A program made the position numbers and the translations under genes. A stretch of DNA of 64,000 nucleotides from Spongiactinospora rosea (GTDB taxonomy: Bacteria; Actinomycetota; Actinomycetes; Streptosporangiales; Streptosporangiaceae): positions 1 through 64,000 of the forward strand of contig NZ_QMEY01000034.1 of the NCBI RefSeq assembly GCF_003315795.1. Reading direction: 5' to 3'. The number at the start of each line of letters is the position of its first letter. The stretch's first letter is position 1. Positions 33,282 to 41,600 of the stretch are shown here, one piece after another. Below the pieces are notes generated by a model. That model was not told the DNA's origin and did no database searches. It worked only from the letters and a program-made list of their open reading frames with translations.

Positions 33282-33977
33282 ATGGTGGCGTTGCGCTTCG
33301 ACGAAGAGCTGCGGGTGTTCCTGGCCGCCGGGCGGCGCGGCGGGGACGTCAGCGTGCCCGCCGACGGCACCTCCACGCTCGGGCACCTGGTGGAGGCGGC
33401 GGGGGTGCCACTGACCGAGGTCGGTTCGATGCTGGTGGACGGGCGGGACGAGCCGCCGTCGTACCGGCCGGACGGCGGCGAGACCGTCGAGGTGGGGCCG
33501 GTGCGCAGGCCGCAGCGGGTGGAGTCGGCGGGGTTCCTGCTGGACGTGCACCTGGGCACGCTCGCGCGGCGGCTGCGGGTGCTCGGCGTGGACGCCGCCT
33601 ACCACAACGATCGCGACGACGACGAGCTGATCGAGCAGGCCAATACCGAACGGCGGGTGCTGCTCACCCGCGACCGGGGCCTGCTGCGCCGCAGGAGGCT
33701 GTGGGCGGGCGCGTACGTGCGCGGCGAGCGGCCAGACGACCAGCTCGCCGACGTACTCGACCGGTTCGCCCCGGACCTCGCCCCCTGGACCCGCTGCACG
33801 GCGTGCAACGGGCTGCTCGAACCGGCCGCCAAGGAGGACGTGATGCACCTGCTGGAGCCGGGCACCCGCCGGGAGTACGACACGTTCGCCCGCTGCCGGA
33901 CGTGCGGGCGCGCCTACTGGCCGGGCGCGCACCGCCCGCACCTGTCGGCGATCGTGCGCCGCGCCCGGGGGCGCTGA
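33282..33977 (+). CDS. Mut7-C RNase-domain protein with ubiquitin-like N-terminus
   Basis: A 231-residue protein. The N-terminal 80 residues form a MoaD/ThiS-like beta-grasp (VALRFDEELRVFLAAGRRGG, GETVEVGPV). They are followed by a Mut7-C PIN-like RNase domain (FLLDVHLGTLARRLRVLGVD, HNDRDDDELIEQANTERRVL, LLTRDRGLLRRR with the acidic residues DVH, DDDE, TRD). Near the C-terminus four cysteines in CTACNG and CRTCGRAYW form a zinc ribbon. Fusions of this type are common in bacteria; the RNA target is unknown. It is translated from ATG 33282, divergent from the oxidoreductase. Confidence 0.87.
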   Translation: MVALRFDEELRVFLAAGRRGGDVSVPADGTSTLGHLVEAAGVPLTEVGSMLVDGRDEPPSYRPDGGETVEVGPVRRPQRVESAGFLLDVHLGTLARRLRVLGVDAAYHNDRDDDELIEQANTERRVLLTRDRGLLRRRRLWAGAYVRGERPDDQLADVLDRFAPDLAPWTRCTACNGLLEPAAKEDVMHLLEPGTRREYDTFARCRTCGRAYWPGAHRPHLSAIVRRARGR

Positions 33978-33987
33978 ACCGGCCCGG

Positions 33988-34359
33988 TCACCTCTCCTGG
34001 AGCACCGACAGGACGTTGCCCGCCGGGTCCTTGAACCACGCGATGTACGGCCCGCCGGCCCGCATCACCCCGCGTTCGTCCTGTTCCATGCCCGGATAGC
34101 GCTCGAAGGTGATGCCCCGCCCGGTCAGCTCGTCGATGGCCGCCTCGATGTCGTCGACCGGGAAGTTGAGGATGGTGAAGGACGCCGGGGTGTGGCCCGG
34201 CTTGGGATAGATCAGCACGTTCGCCCCCGAACCGAGGCGCAGGGTGAGCAGGCCGTACTCCTCGGAGACGTCGAGCCCCAGCGTCTCACCGTAGAAGCGG
34301 CGGGCCTGCTCGATGTCGTCCACGGAAAAACCGCTGAACGCGTTGGTGTTCTTGAACAT
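33988..34359 (-). CDS. VOC-superfamily protein
   Basis: A 123-residue glyoxalase-fold protein: FSGFSVDDIEQARRFYGETL at the first repeat, FTILNFPVDDIEAAIDELTG at the second, and the C-terminal WFKDPAGNVLSVLQ with its metal-binding Asp/Glu replaced region. Reaction unknown. It lies 10 bases from the convergent Mut7-C stop and 20 bases downstream of the DUF5996 gene on the same strand, so those two may share a transcript. Confidence 0.82.
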   Translation of the reverse strand: MFKNTNAFSGFSVDDIEQARRFYGETLGLDVSEEYGLLTLRLGSGANVLIYPKPGHTPASFTILNFPVDDIEAAIDELTGRGITFERYPGMEQDERGVMRAGGPYIAWFKDPAGNVLSVLQER

Positions 34360-34379
34360 GCTTCCCCATTATTCGCTGA

Positions 34380-35300
34380 TCAGTGCGGGTGCGCCCAACG
34401 ATTCGGATCGTCTTCAAGCGACTCGCGGTCCCAGCGGCCGAGGTCGGCCGCCGCCGTGTAGGTGTCCTGGAGGAAGTCGAGCACGGCCCGGTCGGGGTCG
34501 TTCGCGGTCCGGGCGGCCTCGTACGGCAGCACGAACTCGCCCAGGTCGGCGTTGTAGGAGGCCGCCTGCGGGCGTACCGGGAAGTCGGCGTAGCCCTCCG
34601 GCTCCGGGTAGGCGTAGGAGTAGAACGCGCCCTCCTCGCCGCCGCCGGGGAAGAAGCCGCAGCTGCTCAGCTCGTGGGAGTAGCCCTCGACCATCACCCA
34701 GTCGCCGACGTTGGGCGCGCCGCCGGGGTGCTTGGGCGCGGTACGGCCGGAGAACCGCGTGCAGGCGAGGTCCATCGCGCCCCAGAACAGGTGGACCGGG
34801 CTCACCTTGCCGATGAAGTAGGACCGGAACTCGCTGAGCACCCGGTGGGCCTGGACGAGCTGGAGCCAGAACAGGTGCGCCTGCGCCGGGTCGTAGGAGC
34901 AGTGCTGGTAGTCCTCGGCGAACGGGATGGCGGGCTCGACCTCGTTGGGGCGGGGCCTGATCCGCACGTCCAGGCCGAGTTCGTGCAGCGCGTTCATGGT
35001 CTCGGTGTAGAAGACGGCGACGGGCATCGCCTCAAGGGCGATGTCGCGGACCCGCCCGTCGCCCGCCCGGATGCGCAGCAGGTGGTCGCACAGGTCGAAC
35101 TCGATGTCGAAGACGCGCCTGCCGTACGGGATGGCGGAGGTGGTCAGGCCCTGCGCGCTGACGTACAGCGGGACCTGCCACCAGTGGTTCACCATCGGTG
35201 CCTGGGCCAGACGGACCTTGCCGACGACCTGGGCCCACATGTGCAGCGTGTCGCGCGTGGGGCTCCACTCCGCGACCCGCAGACTCGGCCACTCCTCCAT
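34380..35300 (-). CDS. DUF5996-family protein
   Basis: A 306-residue cytosolic protein that fits DUF5996 along its length: EEWPSLRVAEWSPTRDTLHM at the start, PMVNHWWQVPLYVSAQGLTT, FDIEFDLCDHLLRI, FWGAMDLACTRFSGRTAP, and GFFPGGGEEGAFYSYAYPEP near the end. The conserved Trp, His and Asp pattern suggests an enzyme, but no reaction is known to me. ATG 35300 (MEEWPSL) is preferred over 35312. It is upstream of a VOC gene in the same direction. Confidence 0.85.
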   Translation of the reverse strand: MEEWPSLRVAEWSPTRDTLHMWAQVVGKVRLAQAPMVNHWWQVPLYVSAQGLTTSAIPYGRRVFDIEFDLCDHLLRIRAGDGRVRDIALEAMPVAVFYTETMNALHELGLDVRIRPRPNEVEPAIPFAEDYQHCSYDPAQAHLFWLQLVQAHRVLSEFRSYFIGKVSPVHLFWGAMDLACTRFSGRTAPKHPGGAPNVGDWVMVEGYSHELSSCGFFPGGGEEGAFYSYAYPEPEGYADFPVRPQAASYNADLGEFVLPYEAARTANDPDRAVLDFLQDTYTAAADLGRWDRESLEDDPNRWAHPH

Positions 35301-35343
35301 AGCGCACCCCATTCCCCCACGTCAGGGGGCATAACCCGACGGG

Positions 35344-35925
35344 TTACGGCGTCCAGGAGGGGTCGCGGCCGGTCAGTCCGAGCACCCGGTCGAGCGTCGG
35401 CGAGCCGTCCGGCACCGGCACCTCGGGGCCGTAGACGCCCATCTGCCTGCCCATGTCGGCGGTCTTGGCGACCTCCTCATGGGCGTGGGCCAGCAGACCG
35501 GCGTCCCAGGTGGCCGGCCTGCCGACGGCCCGCGACAGGTCCCAGCCGTGCACCAGGAACTCCACCGTGACCATGCCGCCGACCAGCGCGGCGGGCAGTT
35601 CGGTGGGGCCGCCCATGTGGGTCGTGCCCGTCCAGGCGCCGGGGTCGTCCCAGGCGGCGGCCGTGCGTTCGACCTGGGCCACGAGGTCGGCGGCCCAGTC
35701 GCCGCCGGTCAGGTCGAGTTCGCTCTCGGTCGCGGCGGGCGGCGGGACGGTCTCCTTGCGCCCGGCCCCTTCCAGCGAGGGCCCCCAGAAGAGCAGGTGG
35801 TGGACCAGCGCGCGGACGTCGAAGTCGGCGCACGGGGTGGGCGCGGTCAGGTGGTCCGGCTTGAGGTCACGGACGATGTCGATCAGGGTACGGCCCGCTT
35901 CTGCGACCGGTCGTGCGTCAGACAT
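35344..35925 (-). CDS. TIGR03086-family metal-binding (DinB-like) protein
   Basis: About 193 residues from ATG 35925 (MSDARPVAEAGRTLIDIVRD). Family marks: LTAPTPCADFDVRALVHHLLF with the first metal-binding His, FLVHGWDLSRAVGRP with the second His, and a DLTGGDWAADLV helix. This is the DinB/YfiT four-helix fold that includes mycothiol-dependent maleylpyruvate isomerases. The thiol cofactor would be mycothiol in actinobacteria, by family knowledge. The remnant of an AraC-type regulator begins 31 bases upstream in divergent orientation. Confidence 0.85.
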   Translation of the reverse strand: MSDARPVAEAGRTLIDIVRDLKPDHLTAPTPCADFDVRALVHHLLFWGPSLEGAGRKETVPPPAATESELDLTGGDWAADLVAQVERTAAAWDDPGAWTGTTHMGGPTELPAALVGGMVTVEFLVHGWDLSRAVGRPATWDAGLLAHAHEEVAKTADMGRQMGVYGPEVPVPDGSPTLDRVLGLTGRDPSWTP

Positions 35926-35956
35926 GAGGTCCACGCTAGGGCCCTCACCTGGGGAG

Positions 35957-36055
35957 GTATTAGCCGACCTCGGCTACGCCGACCAGGCCCACTTCGCCCG
36001 CGACTTCAAGGCCATGTTCGGCGAGTCCCCCACCCACTACGCCGAACGCTACTGA
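35957..36055 (+). pseudogene. Remnant of AraC-family regulator (last 32 residues)
   Basis: The frame VLADLGYADQAHF..., continuing through FKAMFGESPTHY to TGA 36053-36055, is an unmistakable second helix-turn-helix of an AraC-family protein (consensus A-x-x-GY-DQ-HF-R-F-x-x-x-G-SP). There is no start codon and nothing AraC-like upstream, where the TIGR03086 gene begins. The rest of the regulator has been deleted. Confidence 0.75.
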
Positions 36056-36056
36056 G

Positions 36057-36079
36057 CCCCGGCCCGTCACGGGCCGGGG
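36057..36079. terminator. Strong bidirectional hairpin
   Basis: CCCCGGCCCG (36057-36066) and CGGGCCGGGG (36070-36079) form a perfect 10-bp stem with a TCA loop. It lies two bases after the AraC remnant stop and six bases past the end of the minus-strand C39 peptidase gene, so it serves the peptidase and, formerly, the AraC gene. Confidence 0.7.
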
Positions 36080-36084
36080 TCAGG

Positions 36085-37332
36085 TCACCAGTTGGCGGGG
36101 AGGCCGGGGGTGGTGCGGGGGAGTTTGTGGCCCTTGGGGTGGATGATGTAGACGATGCCGCCGCTGCTGGTGCTGCGCAGCCAGACGTTCTCGAAGGCGG
36201 CGCGGGGGTAGACGCGGCGGACGGCGGCGTTGTCCGGGGAGGCCGGGTCGTTGGCGATCACGTCGCCGGTGGCGGTGAAGCCGATCACGACCATCAGGTG
36301 GCCGTTGGTGCCGTATCCGGCGCCGGGCAGTTCGTGGGCCTGGAAGGACTGCGAGGTCACCACCGGGATGCCCGCCTTGATCAGGCTTTCCAGCTCGGTC
36401 AGCGAGCGCAGCCTGGTGACGAAGCCGGACAGGCCGAACCGGCCCGCGTAGGCGGTGTTGAACGGCCAGTTGCCCGCGCCTTGGTAGGTGTAGTCGTAGG
36501 TGTGCCTGGCGGCGTAGTCGACCTCGGGGTCGGGGTCGGTGGGATCGACCCAGGAGGTGTCCCGTTTTGTCGGCCACCGGTGCCAGCGGCCGAGGACCAT
36601 GGTGGTGGACGTGGGGCTGCACCACGCCTCGCCGCCGCCGTCCCATTCGGGGTAGTGCCCCTCGTGGACGTTCTGCGACCGGCGCGGTACGTCGAGTTCG
36701 ACGCCCCACGCGCCGCCGCCCGGGCTGACCGGCACGGTCGCGCGGTCCGGTACGGCGGAGGCCATCGCGCCGAGCGCGCTGAGGACCGGCCCGCGGGACT
36801 GGCCCGGCTTGCGGTAGAGGGTGACGCGCAACTGGTAGGAGTCGATCGGCCTGTCCTTGGCGGCGACGAACGTGTCCACCGCCACGCTGCCGTCGGCGTC
36901 GCCCTGGCCGCGTACGGACGTGCGCTGGATGTCGGCGTCGCCGTACGCCCAGCGGCCGAGGATGTACCACTTGGTGTCGGGGGCGGTGCCGCGCATGTCC
37001 ACCTGGATCCAGGTGCCCGCCGGGGTGTCGGCGGTCCAGGAGGCGACGAGTTCGGTGGCGGCGAACCCGACGTCCCGGCCGGAGCCGGTCCAGCGGGCGT
37101 ACTCCCAGGTCTTGGTGCCCAGCGCGTCGGTGTAGGCCAGGGTGCCCACGGCCTTGCCGAAGCGCAGCGCGCCTCCGGCGGCGAAGGTGCCCTCCTGGGT
37201 GCCCGCGGGGAAGGCGGCCCGCTGGTAGACGACGTCGGGAATCGGCGCGGGGACCCTCGCGGCGGCGGCCTCACCCGTCATCGGGGCGGCGACGAGGACC
37301 AATGACATGAGCGCTACGGTCAGCTTTCGCAT
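36085..37332 (-). CDS. Secreted peptidase C39-family protein
   Basis: A 415-residue exported cysteine-peptidase-like protein. A signal peptide (MRKLTVALMSLVLVAAPMTG) precedes a beta-rich domain (about 30-205) and a papain-like C39 domain: nucleophile Cys in GGGEAWCSPTSTTMVLG, His in GTNGHLMVVIGF, Asp in DVIANDPASPDN. Such actinobacterial proteins are annotated as C39-family peptidases. Unlike bacteriocin exporters, there is no ABC domain. It probably acts outside the cell on proteins or wall peptides. The start ATG 37332 is well placed for the signal peptide. Confidence 0.85.
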   Translation of the reverse strand: MRKLTVALMSLVLVAAPMTGEAAAARVPAPIPDVVYQRAAFPAGTQEGTFAAGGALRFGKAVGTLAYTDALGTKTWEYARWTGSGRDVGFAATELVASWTADTPAGTWIQVDMRGTAPDTKWYILGRWAYGDADIQRTSVRGQGDADGSVAVDTFVAAKDRPIDSYQLRVTLYRKPGQSRGPVLSALGAMASAVPDRATVPVSPGGGAWGVELDVPRRSQNVHEGHYPEWDGGGEAWCSPTSTTMVLGRWHRWPTKRDTSWVDPTDPDPEVDYAARHTYDYTYQGAGNWPFNTAYAGRFGLSGFVTRLRSLTELESLIKAGIPVVTSQSFQAHELPGAGYGTNGHLMVVIGFTATGDVIANDPASPDNAAVRRVYPRAAFENVWLRSTSSGGIVYIIHPKGHKLPRTTPGLPANW

Positions 37333-37551
37333 TTGACCTCACTTCGGGGCTCGACGCGGGGAATGTAGTTCGCCGGTCGGGCACGCGCATCGGAGATGTT
37401 ACGTATCGCGTGCGGAACCCTGGCAACTCCGGCGAAGTTCCGCGGTTTCCCGATTTCCGGACGTCCCCTTTGCAATGATCACCAAGTTCTTATTCTCATG
37501 AAAGGCTGTGGCCGATCATGGAGTGCCCGTCCCCCGGAAGGAACGATCGCC

Positions 37552-38358
37552 ATGGCCGGCGCGAGCGACCCGCCCCCCGGACTCGACCCGACCGTCCCGC
37601 ACACCGCCCGGATCTGGAACTACTGGCTCGGCGGCAAGGACAACTACGCGGCCGATCGGGCGGTCGGTGACCGAATCCGGCAGGTGATCCCGGACATCGC
37701 CGAGTCGGCGCGGGCCGATCGGATGTTCCTCGGCCGGGCCGTCCGATATCTGGCGGGCGAGGCGGGCATCCGGCAGTTCCTGGACCTGGGCACCGGCCTG
37801 CCCACCGCCGGGAACACGCACGAGATCGCGCAGGGCATCGCCCCCGAGTCGCGGATCGTGTACGTGGACAACGACCCCCTCGTACTCACCCACGCCCGCG
37901 CCCTCCTCGTCGGCACCCCCGAGGGCCGGACCGACTACCTGCACGCGGATGTGCGCGATCCCGGCGCGGTGATCGAGGCGGCCGGGGCGACCCTGGACTT
38001 CTCCCGGCCGGTGGCGATCATGATGCTCGGCATCCTCAACTTCGTCACCGACGACGTGGAGGCCGGTGCGATCGTGCGCCGGTTCCTGGACGCGGTGCCC
38101 TCGGGCGGCCATCTGGCCATCGCCCATCCCACCGATGAGGTCAGCGCGGAGGCGGCGCACGAGGCCGTCCGGATCGGGAACGAGGCGGGAGTGGCCGAAA
38201 TGTGCCTCCGCGGGAAGGACCGGTTGCTCGCGTTCTTCGACGGGCTGGAACTGCTGCCACCCGGGGTCGTCTCGTGCTCCCGGTGGCGTCCAGAGGAGTC
38301 GCCGTTCGGGGTTCCGGACGAGGTCTATCAGTTCTGTGGGCTTGCCAGAAAACCATGA
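37552..38358 (+). CDS. DUF574-type SAM-dependent methyltransferase
   Basis: A 268-residue protein of the actinobacterial DUF574/methyltransferase family: TVPHTARIWNYWLGGKDNYA near the N-terminus, motif I FLDLGTGLPTAGNTHE, motif II VYVDNDPLVLTHAR, and MMLGILNFVTDD. Members methylate unknown small molecules and occur in many copies in filamentous actinomycetes. AAGGA lies nine bases before ATG 37552. The 220 bases upstream contain only the peptidase and methyltransferase promoter regions. Confidence 0.88.
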   Translation: MAGASDPPPGLDPTVPHTARIWNYWLGGKDNYAADRAVGDRIRQVIPDIAESARADRMFLGRAVRYLAGEAGIRQFLDLGTGLPTAGNTHEIAQGIAPESRIVYVDNDPLVLTHARALLVGTPEGRTDYLHADVRDPGAVIEAAGATLDFSRPVAIMMLGILNFVTDDVEAGAIVRRFLDAVPSGGHLAIAHPTDEVSAEAAHEAVRIGNEAGVAEMCLRGKDRLLAFFDGLELLPPGVVSCSRWRPEESPFGVPDEVYQFCGLARKP

Positions 38359-38406
38359 GACGGGTGGTGGTGCGCTGCTGTGTGACACGGCATGCGGTTT
38401 ACGGGC

Positions 38407-38472
38407 GGGCCGTATCATCGAAACGTGACCGCACTTTATCTCTAAGTACGCTTGTATTGCCAAATACGGCCC
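38407..38472 (+). promoter_or_regulatory. Inverted repeat in the control region of the NTPase-RNase pair
   Basis: GGGCCGTAT (38407-38415) and ATACGGCCC (38464-38472) are perfect 9-base inverted repeats 48 bases apart, inside an A+T-rich 250-base region (38359-38611) between the methyltransferase stop and the giant gene. They could be paired operator sites or the base of an RNA stem. Start codon 38612 has GCGGAGG seven bases upstream. Confidence 0.45.
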
Positions 38473-38611
38473 CGCTTTTATTCTGACATCGTGAGGGCCG
38501 CCTTCTATTGGATAAGACTTCCCAAGTACAGTGCCTCTTCCTGCTTTAAGAAGGATTCACGACCTTCTGCCCTTACGATGTGGGTGGCATTGTGCTAGGC
38601 GGAGGTATCTG

Positions 38612-41600
38612 ATGGTTCGACACACTTTGGGGAAGGAAGACAAGGGCGGCCCGCGCGATCCCGTCCCACTGGGAGCCGTCGGCGCCCTTCCTGCCTTCTC
38701 CGATGTCGGCATAGTGCTCGCCGAGGCGGTTGGGAGGATCACGCCCGACGACTTACTCTCCGCTGATCACGGATACACTCAAACGGACAGAAAGCAGATC
38801 CTTGCCCATGTCCGGCTGCGCGACATGCGCTCGATCAGCAAAATGGCCGCGACCAGTCTTACCCGGGCGCTGCGCGGAAGTGACAAGAAAAGGGGCTCTT
38901 CACTTATCTGCGCACTGAGTACCCGCTTTAGCCGTGGCTTCGACAACTCCGATGGACTCTCAGCAGAGACCTGCGTCAACCTTCTGCGCGCGAGCACGGC
39001 GGCCGGGGCACTGGCCGAGGCGCCGCAGATCGCCGAGGCGCTGACGAGCCTGGACGGTCTCACCGGCAACTTCGTCGACCTGGTGCTGATCGACATCTTC
39101 CGGCACGACCACGCGCTGTCCGGGCTGGCGCTCGCCCTGCTGCTCTCCTCCGCCGAGCGGATGGCCCCGCAGGCGGCCGACGTGCTCCGCACGGCCTGGG
39201 ACCAGTTACGGGAGGGCCAGGCGAGGCTGCCCGAGGTACCGATCTCGCTGGCCGAACTCCGCGCCATCGCGGCGGCGGAGGCGGCTGCTGCTGAGGCGGC
39301 CGAGGCCGCTGCGGCGATGGCTGCGGAGGCCAAGGCGGTCGCGGGTAATGGTGCCGCCCCCGCTGCCGTGGCGGCTGAGCCGGAAGTCCGGCCGCCCGCG
39401 CCTGCTGCTTCCGAGGCCGTTTTCGACGGGGCCGCGTTCGACGAGCTGCGGGTGGGTCTGGAACGGTTGCGCGCGTCGTTCGTGGCGGCGGCGGGTTCGG
39501 CAGAGCGGGTACGGCAGGCGTACGCCGACCAGCGCCGCCCGGCCCAGCCGGACCTGAGCGCGCTCAGCGGGGTCGCCGGTGAGTTCGACGCCCTGCGCGC
39601 CCGCGTCGAGGCGGTGTGCGGCGGCCAGGTCGCCGAGGCCGGCGCCGACGCCCTGGAAGAGGTACTGGACCAGGCCGCGTCCGCCCACTTCCGGCAGCAC
39701 CGGGTACGCGCCCTGGCCGAGGTCACCGGGCCTTCGGTGCTGGAAACACTGCTGTCGGAGGTACGCGAGGGGGCCTTGGTGGGCGCGCCGGGCCTGGAGA
39801 CCCTGGCCGACCTGATCGGCCTGGGCGGCGACCCGGACGCCTTCCTGGAGAGGTTCAGTTTGCAGGAGCGCTTCCGCCAGGAGGCCCCGGACCACTGGGC
39901 CCCGGTCGCGGGCGCCGCCGCCGAGGGTCTGCTCACCCTCCCCGAACACCCGCCACGCCCGCCGGCCCCACGCCCACCCTCCGACGGCCCCCTCCCCACC
40001 ACGGGCCACCCGCCTCCCACCACAACGGGAAGCATGGCCACCGCCCACCCGGGCACCGGGCGAACCCCCTCGGAGCAGGCTGTCACCGGCACGCCCAGGG
40101 CGGCCCTGGCAGCCGACGGCCCATCGGCCGCCGCCCACCCTGTCAGGACCCGCCCCCCGAGCACCCCCGGCCTACAGACCCCGGGCCGCCCCAACACGAA
40201 CTCGGCACCCACCGGCCACACGGCGGTCAACCTGCCCGGCACGGATCAGGCCCCCCCGGGGCTGCCCAACGCCGACCCGCCGGCCACCGGGCGATCCGCC
40301 ACGGGCCGGTCCACCACTGCCCACCTACAGGCCACCGCCCCCCGCACGCCCGGCCCACCGGCCGCCCAGGCCACCCCGGGCCTGCGCACCGGGGCCCCAC
40401 AGGTCACCGGTCACGCGACGGCCGAGCCGGGCACCGACCCGCGCACATCCGGCCTACAGGCCGCTGACGAGGCCCCCACTGGCCTGCCCAACGCACACCC
40501 GACGGCAACCGGCCGGCCCCCCAGCGCACCCGCCACAGCGGACCTCACAGCCGACCAGCCGGGCACCGACCCACACATATCCGGCGTACAGGCCGATGCG
40601 GGCCGACCCGGCTCCACCCCACCGGGTACCGCTCAGCCCCCCAGTGCGAGCCAGGGGGACAAGGGCAGGGGCGACGGCGTTGGGGATCTCACGGAGCTCG
40701 ACGCGTTCCTGGAGCAGGTCTACTTCGAGCGGCAAGCCGCCCCCCGGACCGAGCGCGTCAAGAAGGGCGGTGCCGGGCAGAGCGAGGAGCCGCCGGGCAC
40801 GGAGGTAGCGGCGAGCGAGGAGCGACAGGACAACGGTACGACGGCCGAGAAACCCGGAGGGAACCGTCCGAAGGCGGCCCCGCCGGGTGAGATGCCGCTC
40901 GAAGCCCCGGAGGACTCCCCACCGGCCGACCCCAGCGCGAGCGACCAGGCCGAAGCACAAGATCAGACCCAAGGAACGCCCGCCGGCCCCCAGGACCACC
41001 GCCGGTCGGACGATCCACCCGCCAAGCCCAAGGCACAGGCCGGAGACTGCGGCGGCAAGCCCGGCCGATCAGCGCAGCGGGATCTAAGTCCATGCGGAAA
41101 GGCCCTCGATCGCCCGGCCGGGCGCAACGAGCAGGCAGCGGAGACGACAGCAGTCGCCGAGGCGGCCGACAGGTGGGAGGCCGCCGAGGCGCAGGCCCTG
41201 GACGGCGGGCGGTTCGCGGCGGCGGCCTGGCTACGGCAGGCGGCCGACCGGCCCGCGGCCGAGGCGGCGGCGCGGCGGTGCGCCGCGGTGGCCGGGGAGA
41301 TGAGCGAGTTCGGCGGGCGGTTGTCGGCGGCGTTCGCCGAGGCGGCGGGCGCGGTCTCGCTGAAGGCACTCGCCGACGACGCCCCCGGGCGGCTGCTCGC
41401 CTGGGCCGCCGCCGTACGCGCCGGACTGATCCATCCGACGCCGCAGATCGCCCAACTGCTGGACGACCTCGCCCCCGCGCTCTCCCCGTACCCGCGGCTG
41501 GCCAGGCTCGGCGCGGCGTTCGCCAGGACGGCGCACGCCGGGGCGTACCTGGTCCCCGGCCTTTCCGGCCGGATGCGCGACGCCGCGCGGGCCGAGGCCG

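Noticed and set aside
39950..41150. Repeats in the giant gene considered as a CRISPR-like or minisatellite array
   Set aside because: Spacing and repeat units are irregular, in frame and Pro/Thr-coding; they are a disordered protein linker.
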